Of a DNA stretch of 64,000 bases, positions 9,216 to 20,900 are shown piece after piece. Both the position numbers and the translations under genes were made by a program. The notes under the pieces were generated by a model that did not search any database, was not told the origin of the DNA, and saw nothing but the letters and a program-made list of their open reading frames with translations. The first letter of the stretch is position 1; each line of letters starts with the position of its first letter. Location of the stretch: positions 582,764-646,763 of the forward strand of contig NZ_SJPW01000003.1 of NCBI RefSeq assembly GCF_007860125.1, read 5' to 3'. Origin of the DNA: Rubripirellula tenax. GTDB lineage: Bacteria > Planctomycetota > Planctomycetia > Pirellulales > Pirellulaceae.

Positions 9216-11450
9216 GTGACTTCCGATCCAGACTCGGGGAACCAGTCACGGCACATCGGTTTGTTCGGCGCCACGGGCGTCGGCGTCGGCGCGATCGTCG
9301 GCGGCGGCATTCTGGCGTTGGCGGGCGTCTCGTTCGCGACCGCCGGACCGTCCGCGATCATTGCGTTCGCACTCAATGGTGTGATCGGGCTGCTGACCGC
9401 ACTCAGCTTTGCCGAGATGGCGTCGAAATTTCCCGAATCGGGCGGCACGTACACGTTCAGTCGAAAAGTGCTGTCGGTCGAATCGGCATTCACCGTCGGC
9501 TGGGTCGTTTGGTTCGCGTCGATCGTCGCGGCCGTTTTGTACGCGTTGGGATTCGCGCACTTCGGCTTGATTTTTTTGCAAGAGTTGGCGGCGCTGGCGG
9601 GTTGGGATTTGCCCTGGATGCACCAAGCCTGGTTGGTTCCGGCACTGGCGATCGCAACCACGGTGACGTTGGCAATCAGCCTGATGCTGAAGACGGGCGG
9701 CGGCGGTAACGCAGCCAACGTCGGTAAAGTCGTTGTGTTTGGCGTCGTGATCCTTGGCGGACTTTGGGCGATGACACGCCAAAGTGGCGGCGACACTTCG
9801 GCCGCGTTTCGTCCGTTCTTTGCCGGTGGCCTGAGCGGTTTGATCCAGGCCATGGGTTACAGCTTCATCGCGCTGCAAGGATTTGATCTGATTGCAGCGG
9901 TCGGCGGCGAAGTCAAGCAGCCCGAAAAAAACATCCCGCGTGCCATGATTCTGTCGTTGGTGATCGCGCTGTTGATCTACATGCCGTTGTTGTCGGTCAT
10001 CGTTGCGGTGGGTACAACCGACGGCCAATCGATCGCTTCGGCCGCGGCCGAAGATCCCGAAGGCATCGTCGCTATCGCCGCGAGAAATTTCTTGGGACCG
10101 ACCGGTTATTGGTTGGTGATTGTCGCCGCCGTGCTTTCGATGTTCACAGCGCTGCAAGCGAACTTGTTTGCCGCGTCACGTATCGCGCTGGCAATGTCTC
10201 GCGATCGAACTTTGCCAAACGCGATCAGCCGGCTAAGCAAAGGCAAGAACATCCCGACGATTTCGGTGATTGTGACATCGGCGTTGGTGTGTGTGTTGGT
10301 GCTGGCGCTTCCAGATGTGTCGGCTGCTGGTGCGGCATCGAGTTTGATTTTCTTGGTCACCTTTGCGATCGCGCACTGGTTGAGCGTCTTGGTGCGTCAG
10401 CGCAGCGAAGCTAGCCCACCACCGTTTTTGTCGCCGTGGTATCCCGCCGTCCCAATCGTCGGTGGTTTGTCGTGTATCGGATTGGCAATTTTTCAAGGGA
10501 TCGCCGTTCCTCAAGCCGGATTGATCGCGGTCATTTGGTTGAGTCTCGGTGGTTTGTTGTTTTTGACGCTGTTTGCTCGTAGTGCGAGATTGCGAGACGT
10601 ATCGAGTGTCGCTTCGAATCCGGAATTGTCACGACTGCGCGGAAACACGCCGCTTGTATTGGTGCCGATCGCTAACCCTCAAAATGCCGACGCCATGATC
10701 GCGCTGGCAGAAACATTAGTGCCGGCCGCTGTCGGTCGAGTGCTGTTGCAAAACATCGTGGTGGCGCCGCACGACTGGGATCCGCAGCAGGACCCGGAAC
10801 CGACCGAGCGTAGCCATGCCGTCCAGCGAGAACTGATCCACGCGTCCGTTCGGCAAGGCGTTCGCGCCGAAACGCTGACCACGGTGGCGGCATCGCCAAT
10901 GGAAGAGATCGCGCGGGTGGCACGGTTGCACCGGTGCGAGTCTGTCTTGTTGGGTTTAAGCGAGATCGCCGAAGAGGGCGTCGCAACGCCCATTGAAGGA
11001 TTGCTAAGTCGGTTGGACACCGACGTCGTCGTGCTTCGCGCGCCCAAGAATTGGCATCTTGTCGAACAACAACGCATTTTGGTTCCGGTCGCCGGACGGG
11101 GTGGACACGATTACCTGTTGACGCGGTTGCTGGGCAGTCTGGCACGGAACCAGAACTGCGAAGTCAAGTTTATACGCGTCGTTCCCACTAACACGTCGGC
11201 GGCCGATTTGAAACGGGCAAAGAAAGAACTGGATCGATTGGCCTACGACAACTTCGGCGGTCGATGTGAACGAGAAGTTGTGTCGCACGACGACGCGATT
11301 GCGGCGGTGGTCGAGCGAGCCGATGAATCAGGGCTGGTGATCTTGGGCGTCCAGCGAATCGGCCCACGGCAAAAACTGTTCGGCCGCTTTACACGCCAAA
11401 TCGCCGGGCAAACCAAGTGCCCGGTGATCGTCATCAGCCGTCGCGGTTAG
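9216..11450 (+). CDS. APC-superfamily permease fused to two universal stress protein domains
   Basis: The 744-aa protein starts at a GTG 3 bases after the dehydrogenase stop. Residues 1 to about 450 form a 12-helix amino-acid/polyamine/organocation permease, with the TM1 unwinding motif GVGAIVGGGILA near residue 15 and GFDLIAAVGGEV near TM6. Two UspA-like domains follow: one from about 476 (VLVPIANPQ) to 608, the second from about 619 (ILVPVAGRGGHD) to the end. APC-Usp fusions are known in cyanobacteria and planctomycetes; the Usp pair probably binds nucleotide and tunes transport. The stop codon overlaps that of the convergent giant gene (TTAG at 11447-11450). Substrate unknown. Confidence 0.9.
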   Translation: MTSDPDSGNQSRHIGLFGATGVGVGAIVGGGILALAGVSFATAGPSAIIAFALNGVIGLLTALSFAEMASKFPESGGTYTFSRKVLSVESAFTVGWVVWFASIVAAVLYALGFAHFGLIFLQELAALAGWDLPWMHQAWLVPALAIATTVTLAISLMLKTGGGGNAANVGKVVVFGVVILGGLWAMTRQSGGDTSAAFRPFFAGGLSGLIQAMGYSFIALQGFDLIAAVGGEVKQPEKNIPRAMILSLVIALLIYMPLLSVIVAVGTTDGQSIASAAAEDPEGIVAIAARNFLGPTGYWLVIVAAVLSMFTALQANLFAASRIALAMSRDRTLPNAISRLSKGKNIPTISVIVTSALVCVLVLALPDVSAAGAASSLIFLVTFAIAHWLSVLVRQRSEASPPPFLSPWYPAVPIVGGLSCIGLAIFQGIAVPQAGLIAVIWLSLGGLLFLTLFARSARLRDVSSVASNPELSRLRGNTPLVLVPIANPQNADAMIALAETLVPAAVGRVLLQNIVVAPHDWDPQQDPEPTERSHAVQRELIHASVRQGVRAETLTTVAASPMEEIARVARLHRCESVLLGLSEIAEEGVATPIEGLLSRLDTDVVVLRAPKNWHLVEQQRILVPVAGRGGHDYLLTRLLGSLARNQNCEVKFIRVVPTNTSAADLKRAKKELDRLAYDNFGGRCEREVVSHDDAIAAVVERADESGLVILGVQRIGPRQKLFGRFTRQIAGQTKCPVIVISRRG

Positions 11451-11998
11451 CGGTCATCCAGCAGCGACAACAACGCTTCGTCCGTCGCCTCCGGTTCGAT
11501 GTTCGCCTGTCGAGCCACCGCGTTGATGACGCGAAGCGCATCCTGTGCCGAAATGTTGCCGTTGCCGTCGACGTCATAGTACGGCGCCGGCCGAACGGTT
11601 TCTGTGATCGTGTGCAACCGACCGTCAGCCTTGTCGTGAACACTTCCGCGAGCAAGTTCATTCAGGATCACGAGCGCGTCGCCGGTTGTGACAGTGCCAT
11701 TGTCATTCACGTCGGCAGCCAGGATCGGGTTCTGCCAAGAATCGGGCAGCTCTTTTTCCAGGCGACCTGATAGACGTGCCATTTGGTTGATCACCTGCAA
11801 CGCATCCAGCCCCGTGACCTTTCCGTCACCGGTCACATCATAGAACGGCGGTGGTCCGACATCATCGGTGATCCCAAACAAGTCGCGAGTGTCGGGATCG
11901 TGAACGCTCTGTCGGCCCAACTCGTTGATGATCAGCAGTGCATCCCGAGCGGTAACGTTACCCAGGTTATCGACGTCGAAGCGATCGATCGGATTCTG
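11447..11998 (-). repeat. Four C-terminal dockerin-type EF-hand-like repeats of the giant protein
   Basis: Residues about 11830-12012 contain four calcium-loop motifs of the dockerin kind: DVDNLGNVTARDAL, DVTGDGKVTGLDAL, DVNDNGTVTTGDAL and DVDGNGNISAQDAL. Each is followed by a helix such as LIINELGR or RVINAVARQ. They form two tandem pairs separated by short linkers. Planctomycete giant proteins often end this way; partners (cohesins) are not evident in the window, so the repeats may act as calcium-stabilised anchors or sorting signals. Confidence 0.85.
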
Positions 11999-14900
11999 CC
12001 ATCCGAAGTTGAAATTCATGCGAACGTCGCTAACGGTGATGCTGCTTGCATCGTCACCGAACCCGATCAAGTCGAAGTACAACGTCACCGCTTCGCCGGA
12101 CGCAGATGGGGGAACCGGCAACGTGATGCGGATGTCCTCACGATTGACATCGATGACGTCGCCACTAGCCGCTGCACCCGAGACCACAACGCCACTGGCA
12201 TATCGCACAGAACCATCGGCCTGCAAATTAAACGCCGCATCGCCCCCGGCCATGCCGACCATTTCACCAGCAACCGAAGTTGTCTCGACCGCCCGCAAGA
12301 TCGCTGCCTCAAAAGCTTCCGAAGGATGCGTGCCCGCTACATCCATCGAAACGCCGCCGAGCGTAAACGAGACCGAGCGAAGTCCCGCCGGCACCACAAA
12401 TGTCTGCGAAAGATCGCTGACCATGCCGACGTCCTCGCGGATCGTTGCGATTCCTTCGGTATAAGTGACATTGCCAACGGTCTGCCATTGGGCGGGGGCG
12501 GGACCATCGAACGAACCGTTTTGCAATCCTCGTGGCACATCGTCAATCGCAACGATGTGATCGTTCAGCGCCGTGAAGCCCAACGGGACGTTTCCGGTCA
12601 GGTTGCCCAGCACGATCGACGAATCGAATCCGGTTCGCGAATTCACGAGCACGGTTTGGATGACTTCCGCTGTGGCCGCATCAATTGACTTGCGAACGCC
12701 TGGTGCGATCGCGCCAGCCATCAAGTGGTTCGGGTGCGTCCACGGGTCCAGTTCATTGCCGGTCGGATCCAAGTGCAGGTCGCCGTGAGTGGTCGTGATG
12801 TGGCGTCGTCCATCGTGCGAACCGACGTGCAAGTCGTCGAAGCCATCAAACTGGACCGTGAAGCCGTTGATGTGACCCAGTTCGTGCGTTATCACCGTCA
12901 ACGCGTCGAATTGATCGGCGATTTGGAAACTCCACGCGTTCCCGTCGACGTCGAATTCATCGTCTTGGCTGGGCGTCGAATCGATGAACCAACCGTGCCC
13001 GGCCGCGTCATCGTCTAGCACGATCGTCGCCTCGGTTGCTCGGCCGAATTGGTCGACTTGATTGACCATCGCGTAGCCCAGCGAAGTGCCGTCGAGCGGC
13101 TGGACGTGCAGGTTCAGTTTCAGATTCACGTCGCTGGACGTGGCGGCGTTCCAGTCGCGAAGCGCCTCGGCCACCAGCGGTGCAAAGTCGGCGGCGGCGA
13201 CGATCGTTCCGGTCGACGATCGGGCCAAGCGATTGGCGTGCAGGTTGCCGAACACATTGACCGACGACGGATTGCTCTGACGAAACGCCGGGTCGAGAAA
13301 GGGCGAAAAGTGGGTGACGATCTGCAGCGTCCCGTTGTTGTCGACGACGCTGATGCCACCGCGGGCAATCGGCGTCGATATGGCAGCGGATGCATCGGCG
13401 ATCCTCGCCAGCGACTCGTTTTGGTAGACGTACCATTCGACCGGCAGCTTCAAACCCTCTTGTCGGGCGATGCGACCGATCGGCCCGGTGGCACTTGCCT
13501 GACGGACGATGGAGTCAATCGCCGCGCCACCTTGGACGCCCTTCTTGGTCAATCCATTGGGGAAAGTGACGTCGGCCTTCTTAAAGATGCTCAGCAGTTT
13601 GTCGCCGCCGCCGCGAACGATCAGCCCCATGTCCAGGTCTGTCGAGCCGGGCATCATGGGGCTCTTCGTCAAGTCCGCAAGTGTTCGCCAGGCCTCAAGC
13701 GGTCGCCTGAGCGTTTCCGCCAAGCGAGTCGTGTTACCCGAGTACACGTCTTTGACAAATCCGGCGCGATAAGCAATTTGCGTTAGCGTCGCCCCGGCGG
13801 TGCCTTGAAGCATCAATGCCACCACGTCACCCTGCGGCAGATCCGTGATTTTCGTATCCCCATTATTGATGCCACGGACCAAGTCGGCAAGCTCGGTCAA
13901 TTGTTCGCGATTTGTGAAGGGTGTGTCCAGAATGTGCTCGAAGGAATCGTTGGATGTCTTGAGCAGCCGGTTGGCGAGGTGGTTAAAGGGGCCTTCAAAA
14001 GTAAAGGGATGATCTTTCAAAATGGTGTGCAATGCTTCGGCTTGTTGGTACCGATGGGCGGCTAGCGGCGACGCCATCGCGCCGTCTTTTCCATTGGGGA
14101 AGTAATGCTGCATGTTTCGCTGATAGACGGCGATTGCCGCGCGTTGTTTAATCAATGTATCGATGTGATTTGGCAGGATCTCCGCTAAACGCAAGTCGTC
14201 GCGAGTAGCGCGGCCCGACGCGATTGCCGCCTCCGCCATGCCCATCCGCATCCTTGCATCCTCAACCGTCGAGATCTTTCGATACGTTTGCTCGGCTTCG
14301 TTGCGACGGATCATGTCGGGCAGAGCTTCGCGAACGTCTTGATGCGAAAATGGTTTGGACAACGTCCGAAACCCTTCGATGCCGCTATCGATCAGCGCGG
14401 ATTGATGCATCGCGATCGCCTGGTCTCGGACACTGGCAAAGGTGTCCGGATCCAATCGTGCCCCGGTTCCCCGAATCGCTTCATGGACCATTCTATTAAA
14501 GACGCGTTTGTAAAGTGAGCTGCTGTTGACGTTCTGGGTGATGATCTCGTTCATCGACAAACGAATCGCTTCCCCCTTCCGCACGTTCTGCAAACTGTCC
14601 AAGAACCGACTATCCACTTCGATCGGACCTCTTCCGGGATTCAGGAAATCGGTTCGCGTAGCATCATTGATCAATGCCGATTCGGTTTGTCGCCAACGGG
14701 CGGCGTCCGCGGGTGAAATGTTGTTATCGGGATCGCCGATCATCCGCCCCAGCGACCCCTGGGCTTCAACCCCCGCCTCACTGATCGTGCGGGCCGCCAA
14801 GTCCATCGCGTCATATTCTCGGCTGCCACGAACGATCGCAACCTTTTCAAACGTGTTGGCTTGCAACAACGGCGGCGCGACCGCGCCGCCCGAACTGGTC

Positions 14901-17900
14901 GAACGGTTGCCCGCGTTGGAGGATGTGTTCGGGCTGGCCGTGGCGTTGTATTCGGACAGACGGCCGACATCGGACTTTAGATCGAAGAAGGTTTTGGTCG
15001 CCGCCGAAACTCTGTTGCGAACACTGACCGCGTCCTTTGCGATTTGGCGACCCGCGGTGCGAAATTCGACCGCGATCTCTTGAGCTTGACGCCGGGCACT
15101 GCGCGGTTTCAGAATTCCTCCGTGGTTATTTCCGCCCATGTGGGCCGCACCGACGAGGTCTCCTGCCAGACCGATCGCCGCTCCTTGCACTCGCGCCCAA
15201 CGCGAATCAAAAGTCGGCTCGAACGCGAACGCGGCTGCGGTGTCGGCAACGTTGCTGCTGAATCCTAGGTACGCGCCGGTGCGTCCACCGAAACGCGCCG
15301 CGACGACACCAACCAGGATCTTGCTGGCATCGACCAACAGCAATCGACGATCGTAGTCGTCTTTTTTGGCGTTGCCGTACAGGTCAGAGATTCCCTTCTT
15401 CGTCCCGTAGGCCAACAACCCCAGCCCGATAGCGGGACCGATGACGGGGATCGCCGGAGCAAGAGACGTCGCGATCGCGGGAATCTGTTCCATGGCATCC
15501 TTGACTACGCCCGTTCCAAACGTCGCCACGTTGAACGGGGAACCGAACACGCTGACCGTGTTGGACTGTTCCCACGCCAGTTTTTGGTTCGCGCGATCAC
15601 CACTGATCGCACGCATCGAATCGCTGAACGGATTTTGGATCGCGGTCGCGGTCAGTCCCGTTGGGTCGGCCATGTTGACCGGATCGTTCATCGCATAGCG
15701 ATACAGATTCGGCTCCGACGAGGTGAAGCCCGACGGGTCGGTGCTGATGAAACGTCCGTTGGACGGATCGTAGTAACGCCGCCGCATCTGGTACCAACCC
15801 AGTTCGTCCTCGTACGCGCGGCCGGCAAAGAAGTAACGGTTCAGAACTTCGTCGTCGGTCCGTGACGTAATGCTTCCGTAGGCGTTGTAGCGAATGTGGT
15901 CGACCAGTTCTTGATCGACGTTGACGATGTCCGCGACCGTGCCGGCGATGTCCGGCAGCAACCACAACACTTCGCCGCCACGATCTTGCGCCAGCGGCGT
16001 GTCGCCCGCTCCGCCGTGCAAGTAGACGACATCGATGACCGGTTCGTCGCCCGTCCCAATGCCATCGACGTCGACGATTTCCAGCAACACGTCCTGGTCG
16101 TTGTACAGATAGCCTCGCCAAGTCGTGCCCTTGATCCCGACACCGTCCGGGTCGACTCGTTTCCAGACGCGTCGATCGAGCGCGTCGTAGCCGAGTTCGA
16201 CGACTTCAGTCAGCACGCCGCCGGAGTCCACCGTCGTCGCGGCAACCAAACGATTTCGGTGATCCCACGTGAATGTCGTCTTGTCACCGCCATCGATGAC
16301 GGTCTGCGAAACTAAGTTGCCTTCGTTATCGTATTCATAGTTGAACACGCCGTCGGTCGACAAACGATTTTGCGATCCGTACGCGTAGGTGTCGTGAACC
16401 GACGATTCGGTGCGATTGCCCGCGTCGTCCAACGCGTACGATTCGTCGGGCCGTAGCGGGTCGGTGTGATCGACCGATAACAGGCGTCCCGCGTCGTCGT
16501 AATCGTACGTCGATTGACCGTACAAGTTCGTGACGGTTTTGATTCGGTCGTCGCTGTCGAAGGTGTAGTTGTACCGGTTGATGGCGCTGGCACCGGCCAA
16601 GTGTTCGATCTGTTCGATCAGATGGCGATCGTTCAGCACCGTGTTGGTCGTTAGCAAAAGCGTGTCATCGTTGAACCGCCGAACTTGCGAATAGACCGGC
16701 ACGTTTTCGTGATAGTCGAACTCGACGGACTTGGTCGCAACACTGGTGCCGGTCTGGCGGATCCCACGCAAACGATCGTTGTTGGAATCGTAGGTGAAAG
16801 CTTCCGCGACCACACCGATCGACGAACCGAAATCGACGGAGAACGCATCGACTTGGCTGATCGCGTTGTAGCTCAGCCCCGTCGTGAACGTCGGTGTACC
16901 CGCCAAGAGAGTCGTTTGGGTCGATTCGATTCGGCTGCTGGCATCGCCGGAGAAACTGAACGTGTTGACTGTCCCCGAACCGCCATCGGCCGACGTCATC
17001 CGTCCGATCGCGTCGTACGTGAACGACAAACCGCCTAGTGAATCGTCGTCGCCGTTGGACCAGGACTCGGTCAGCATTCGATGGTTGCCGTCGTAGCTGC
17101 GCGTTACCGTTCGGTCATTGCGGTCGACGTAACTGACGACGTTGCCCTCGGGATCGTACGCGAACGAGCGCGCTCCGAATTCGTTTGTTTCGCTGACAAC
17201 ACGGTGCATCGCGTCGAACACGAACGTGGTCATGTTGCCTTCGCCGTCGATGATCTGGTTCAAGTTGCCCGCATCGTCGTAGTCCAACCGCGTCAGTCCG
17301 CCGTCGGGCTCGCTGATGATGGTCTGTTGATCCAGCGAGTTGTAGGTGTACGTGTACGGACCATCGGCGCTGCTGTCCTGTTTCGTGCGGATGTTGCCGT
17401 TTGGCAAGTACGTGTACCTGACCGAATTACCGGCATCGTCGGATTCCGATTCGACTCGGTCCAGATCGTTGTAGACGTAACGCCGCGTGATCGCGCCGAC
17501 GGTGGTCGTTTCGATGTTGCCTGCGTCGTCGTACTGGATCGTTTGCGTTTCGCCGACGCGGGGATCGATTTTGACGACCCGCTGCGCCTTGTCATAATCC
17601 GTCACCAACGACACTTGTCCAGCCGCGTCGGTCTGTTCGATTTGATAACCATCCGGCGTATCAATGTAGCGCCAAGTGTTGACCAAGTCGTCGACGCCAT
17701 CGCGGACGATCGTTTCGTTGGTGACACGTCCGACGCGGTCGTATTGCCGAGTGATCTTGTGGCCGAGCGCGTTGGTGCTTTCGATGATCTGACCGACGTT
17801 GTTCTGGACAAACTCTTCGCGTACCAGCCGCGGATCGTCCGGCGTTCCGGTTTGGTGCGTCATCGACGTGATGCGACCGAGTCCGTCGACGGTGTTGGTG

Positions 17901-20900
17901 ATCTTGTAGAACTCGCCGCGACCGGGCGTCTTGGAAATAAGATTTCCGACGCCGTCGTACTCGTACTTTTCAACGATCCAGTCGTCTTCGCCCGGGGACC
18001 CAACGCCTTGATCGTCGGGCGTTCCGGCGCGACGACGCGTCTGGACCAAACGACCGCGAGCGTCATAGGTGTGTTCGGTGCGGAAGTATTCGCCGCGCGG
18101 ATCGATCTCGGCGACCTTTCGCCCCAATTCGTCGTACTCGTACTTCATCGTGATCGCGTCGGGCGAACCGAAGCCGCGAGTCACCGAAAGTGCCATGCCA
18201 CGGGCGTCGTAAACGCTGCGGCTGATGTTGCCGTTTCGGTCGACGATCTCGATCACGTTTCCAGTGGCGTCGTACTTGGTCGTCGAAGCGTTTCCGACCG
18301 CATCGATCGACTCGGTGACGCGTCCCAAACGGTCGCGAAGGGTAAAGCTTTGCCGGCCGAGCGGATCGGTCATCTGGACTCGCAAGCCGCCGCCAAGGTA
18401 GTCGTAGCGAGTCGTTTCGTTTTCCGCATTGGTCGACGTAAGCAGCCGATTGAGCCCGTCGTAGGTGCTGGTGGACGTGCCGTAAACATCGGTGCTACTT
18501 AGGACATTGCCAAAACGGTCGCGAGTCAAAACGATCTCTTCCCCCACCGGATCGACGGTTCGGATCAAACGTCCCAGTCCATCGTACTGGTTCGTCGTCA
18601 CGTACAGCGGCCCGCCGATGCCGACGTGCTCGATCAAGTTGCCTTCCACGTCGTAGCGATGCGTTTCGGTGACCGACGGCGTGCCATGTTCGGACAGCAC
18701 CGCGTACGTGGTCGACAACCGACGGCCGGCCGCGTCGACTTGGTAAGTCGTCGCGTAAACTTCGCCTCGCGGGTCGACATGGCGGACCAAGTTTCCGGCG
18801 ACGTCGTATTCGTAAGCATCCATTTCCAATGTCGGCGAATCCGCATCCCCCGATGCGGTCTGCACGGTCAGCGCTTCGCCGCGGTGGTCAAACGTGGTGA
18901 ACGACGCAAACGCGTCCCCTCGCGGATCGACGGACTCGATGACATTGCCGACACCGTCGTACGCCATCCTGTACGTCAGCGTCGGTCCCGGTTGATCTTC
19001 GCTGCCGCTGGGACGTTCGACTTGAATCAGCCGACCGGCTCCATCGTATTGAAAGAACGAATCGGCCCACGCCCCGCGCGGATCGCCGATGCGTGTTCGG
19101 TTGCCGGCCAAGTCGTAGTCATACGTTGTCGTGTTGTCTTCCGCATTGGTTTCGGTTCGGACCAGCGATCGTCCATCAAACGTCCGCGTTAGCGTCGACC
19201 GACCATCGTCGTTGGAAAACGGTCCTTCAGTCTTGATTGCGTTGCCGATCGAATCGAAGGTGGTCAGCGTTTCGTAGCCCGCCGCATCAATGATGCGGAA
19301 CACGCGGTTGAGTTGGTCGTAGCTGAGCGTTGTCACGCGAGTCGGCGTCGTTCCATCGCCGACTTCCGTGATCGTTTCGATGTTGCCGATCGCATCCAGG
19401 ACATAGTCGGTGACCGCGCCGATCGTGTTGGTCATTCCGACTTGGCGACCGGCCGAATCGTAGCGATAGGTCATCGGCGGGATGTCTTCGCCGGCGACCT
19501 CACGAGGGTAATGCACCCGAGAGACGGTTCCGCCGGGATGGAAGTCGTAGCGCGTGATGGCGGCGTCCATCGGAAACTCGGGACTGCCTTGCGGCACCGA
19601 ACTTTCCTTGATGCGGCCGAGTTCGTCGGGCACAAAGGTGGACGTGAAGTAAGCGCCCCGCGGATCTTGCTCGGACAACAGATTGCCGGCTTCGTCATAC
19701 GTGAATCGGGTGACGGCGACCGGGCCGGGGTTGTCTTCGCTGCCGGTCGGTTCGGTGACGCGGATCAATCGGTTGCCAGCGTCGTAGGCATACTCGTTGG
19801 TGTGGTAGTCGCCTCGCGGATCGGTCGATCGAATCAGGTTGCCGACCAAGTCATACTGCGTCTTCGTGACCAGCGAACCGCCGGATTCATCGCCCAGGCC
19901 GACCGTTGTCGTTTGCAAATGGTCCAGTGCGTCGTAGGTGTTCGCGGTAAAGAACTGCGGCCCACGAGGGTCTTCGTAACGCAGCAATCGCCCGACTTGA
20001 TCGAACTCGAACTTTTCGACCGCCAACTCATCGACGCCCTGCGGCCCGACGCCGTGCGTGGACAAGGTCAGGTGTCCCAGCAAGTCGTATTCGTACGTCG
20101 TCTGGAATCGTCCCGGCGTGGCCGCGTCGAACGTGCGGGGATCGATTTGTAAGATTACATTGCCCAGCACATCGTACTCTGTCTCGCTGCGGTTACCCAA
20201 AGCATCGACCGCCGCAATCCTTCGTCCGACGCCGTCGTAGTACATCCGCGTGACGTAATCGGCGTCGCTGGCCGCGCCGACGCAATCGCTGCGACCGCTG
20301 CGCGGGTCGACCATCGCGATCACTTGGCCGTTGTCATCGTTGACGAAGCAGGTCGTGTGGCCCAGGCTGTCCGAAACGCTCTCACGGAAACCCAACTTGT
20401 CGTACGCGGTCACCAGCACCGCCGCGTTTTCGCCGTCCAGCGACGGTGACTCCATCCGCGTTACGTTGCCAGTCGCATCATAGAAATACTTGGTTTCCTG
20501 GTCGAGTTGATCGTAGGAGACCAGTAGCCGACCGGCCGCATCGTACTCCATCCGCATTTCCAAGCCGTCGCCGCGAGGATCGGTGCGACGAATGACGTTT
20601 CCGATCTCGTCATAGTCGATCGTGATGTCGTACGGTTTCGGATCGTCGGGAGTGCCCGTCGGTCCGCTGATGCTGGTCGTGCGGTTGGTTTTGTCGTAAC
20701 CGAACGTGGTGGTGTAAAACGCACCCCGCGGATCGGTCATCGACAGCAAGTTGCCAACCTTGTCGTAGTCATATGTCGTCGTCGCCGGCTTCTCCGTGTT
20801 GTTGGCGACGGTCACGGTTTCGGTGAAGAACAAGTTATCGAACGTGGTCAGCGTTTCGCGGTTGAGCGCGTCAAAGGTTCGGCGAACCATGCCCAGCGGA

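Noticed and set aside
13610-13680. PGSTDLDMG segment in the giant protein as a nucleotidyltransferase (GS...DxD) motif
   Set aside because: The spacing between the Gly-Ser and the acidic pair is too short for the nucleotidyltransferase fold and no supporting helix or third acid was found.
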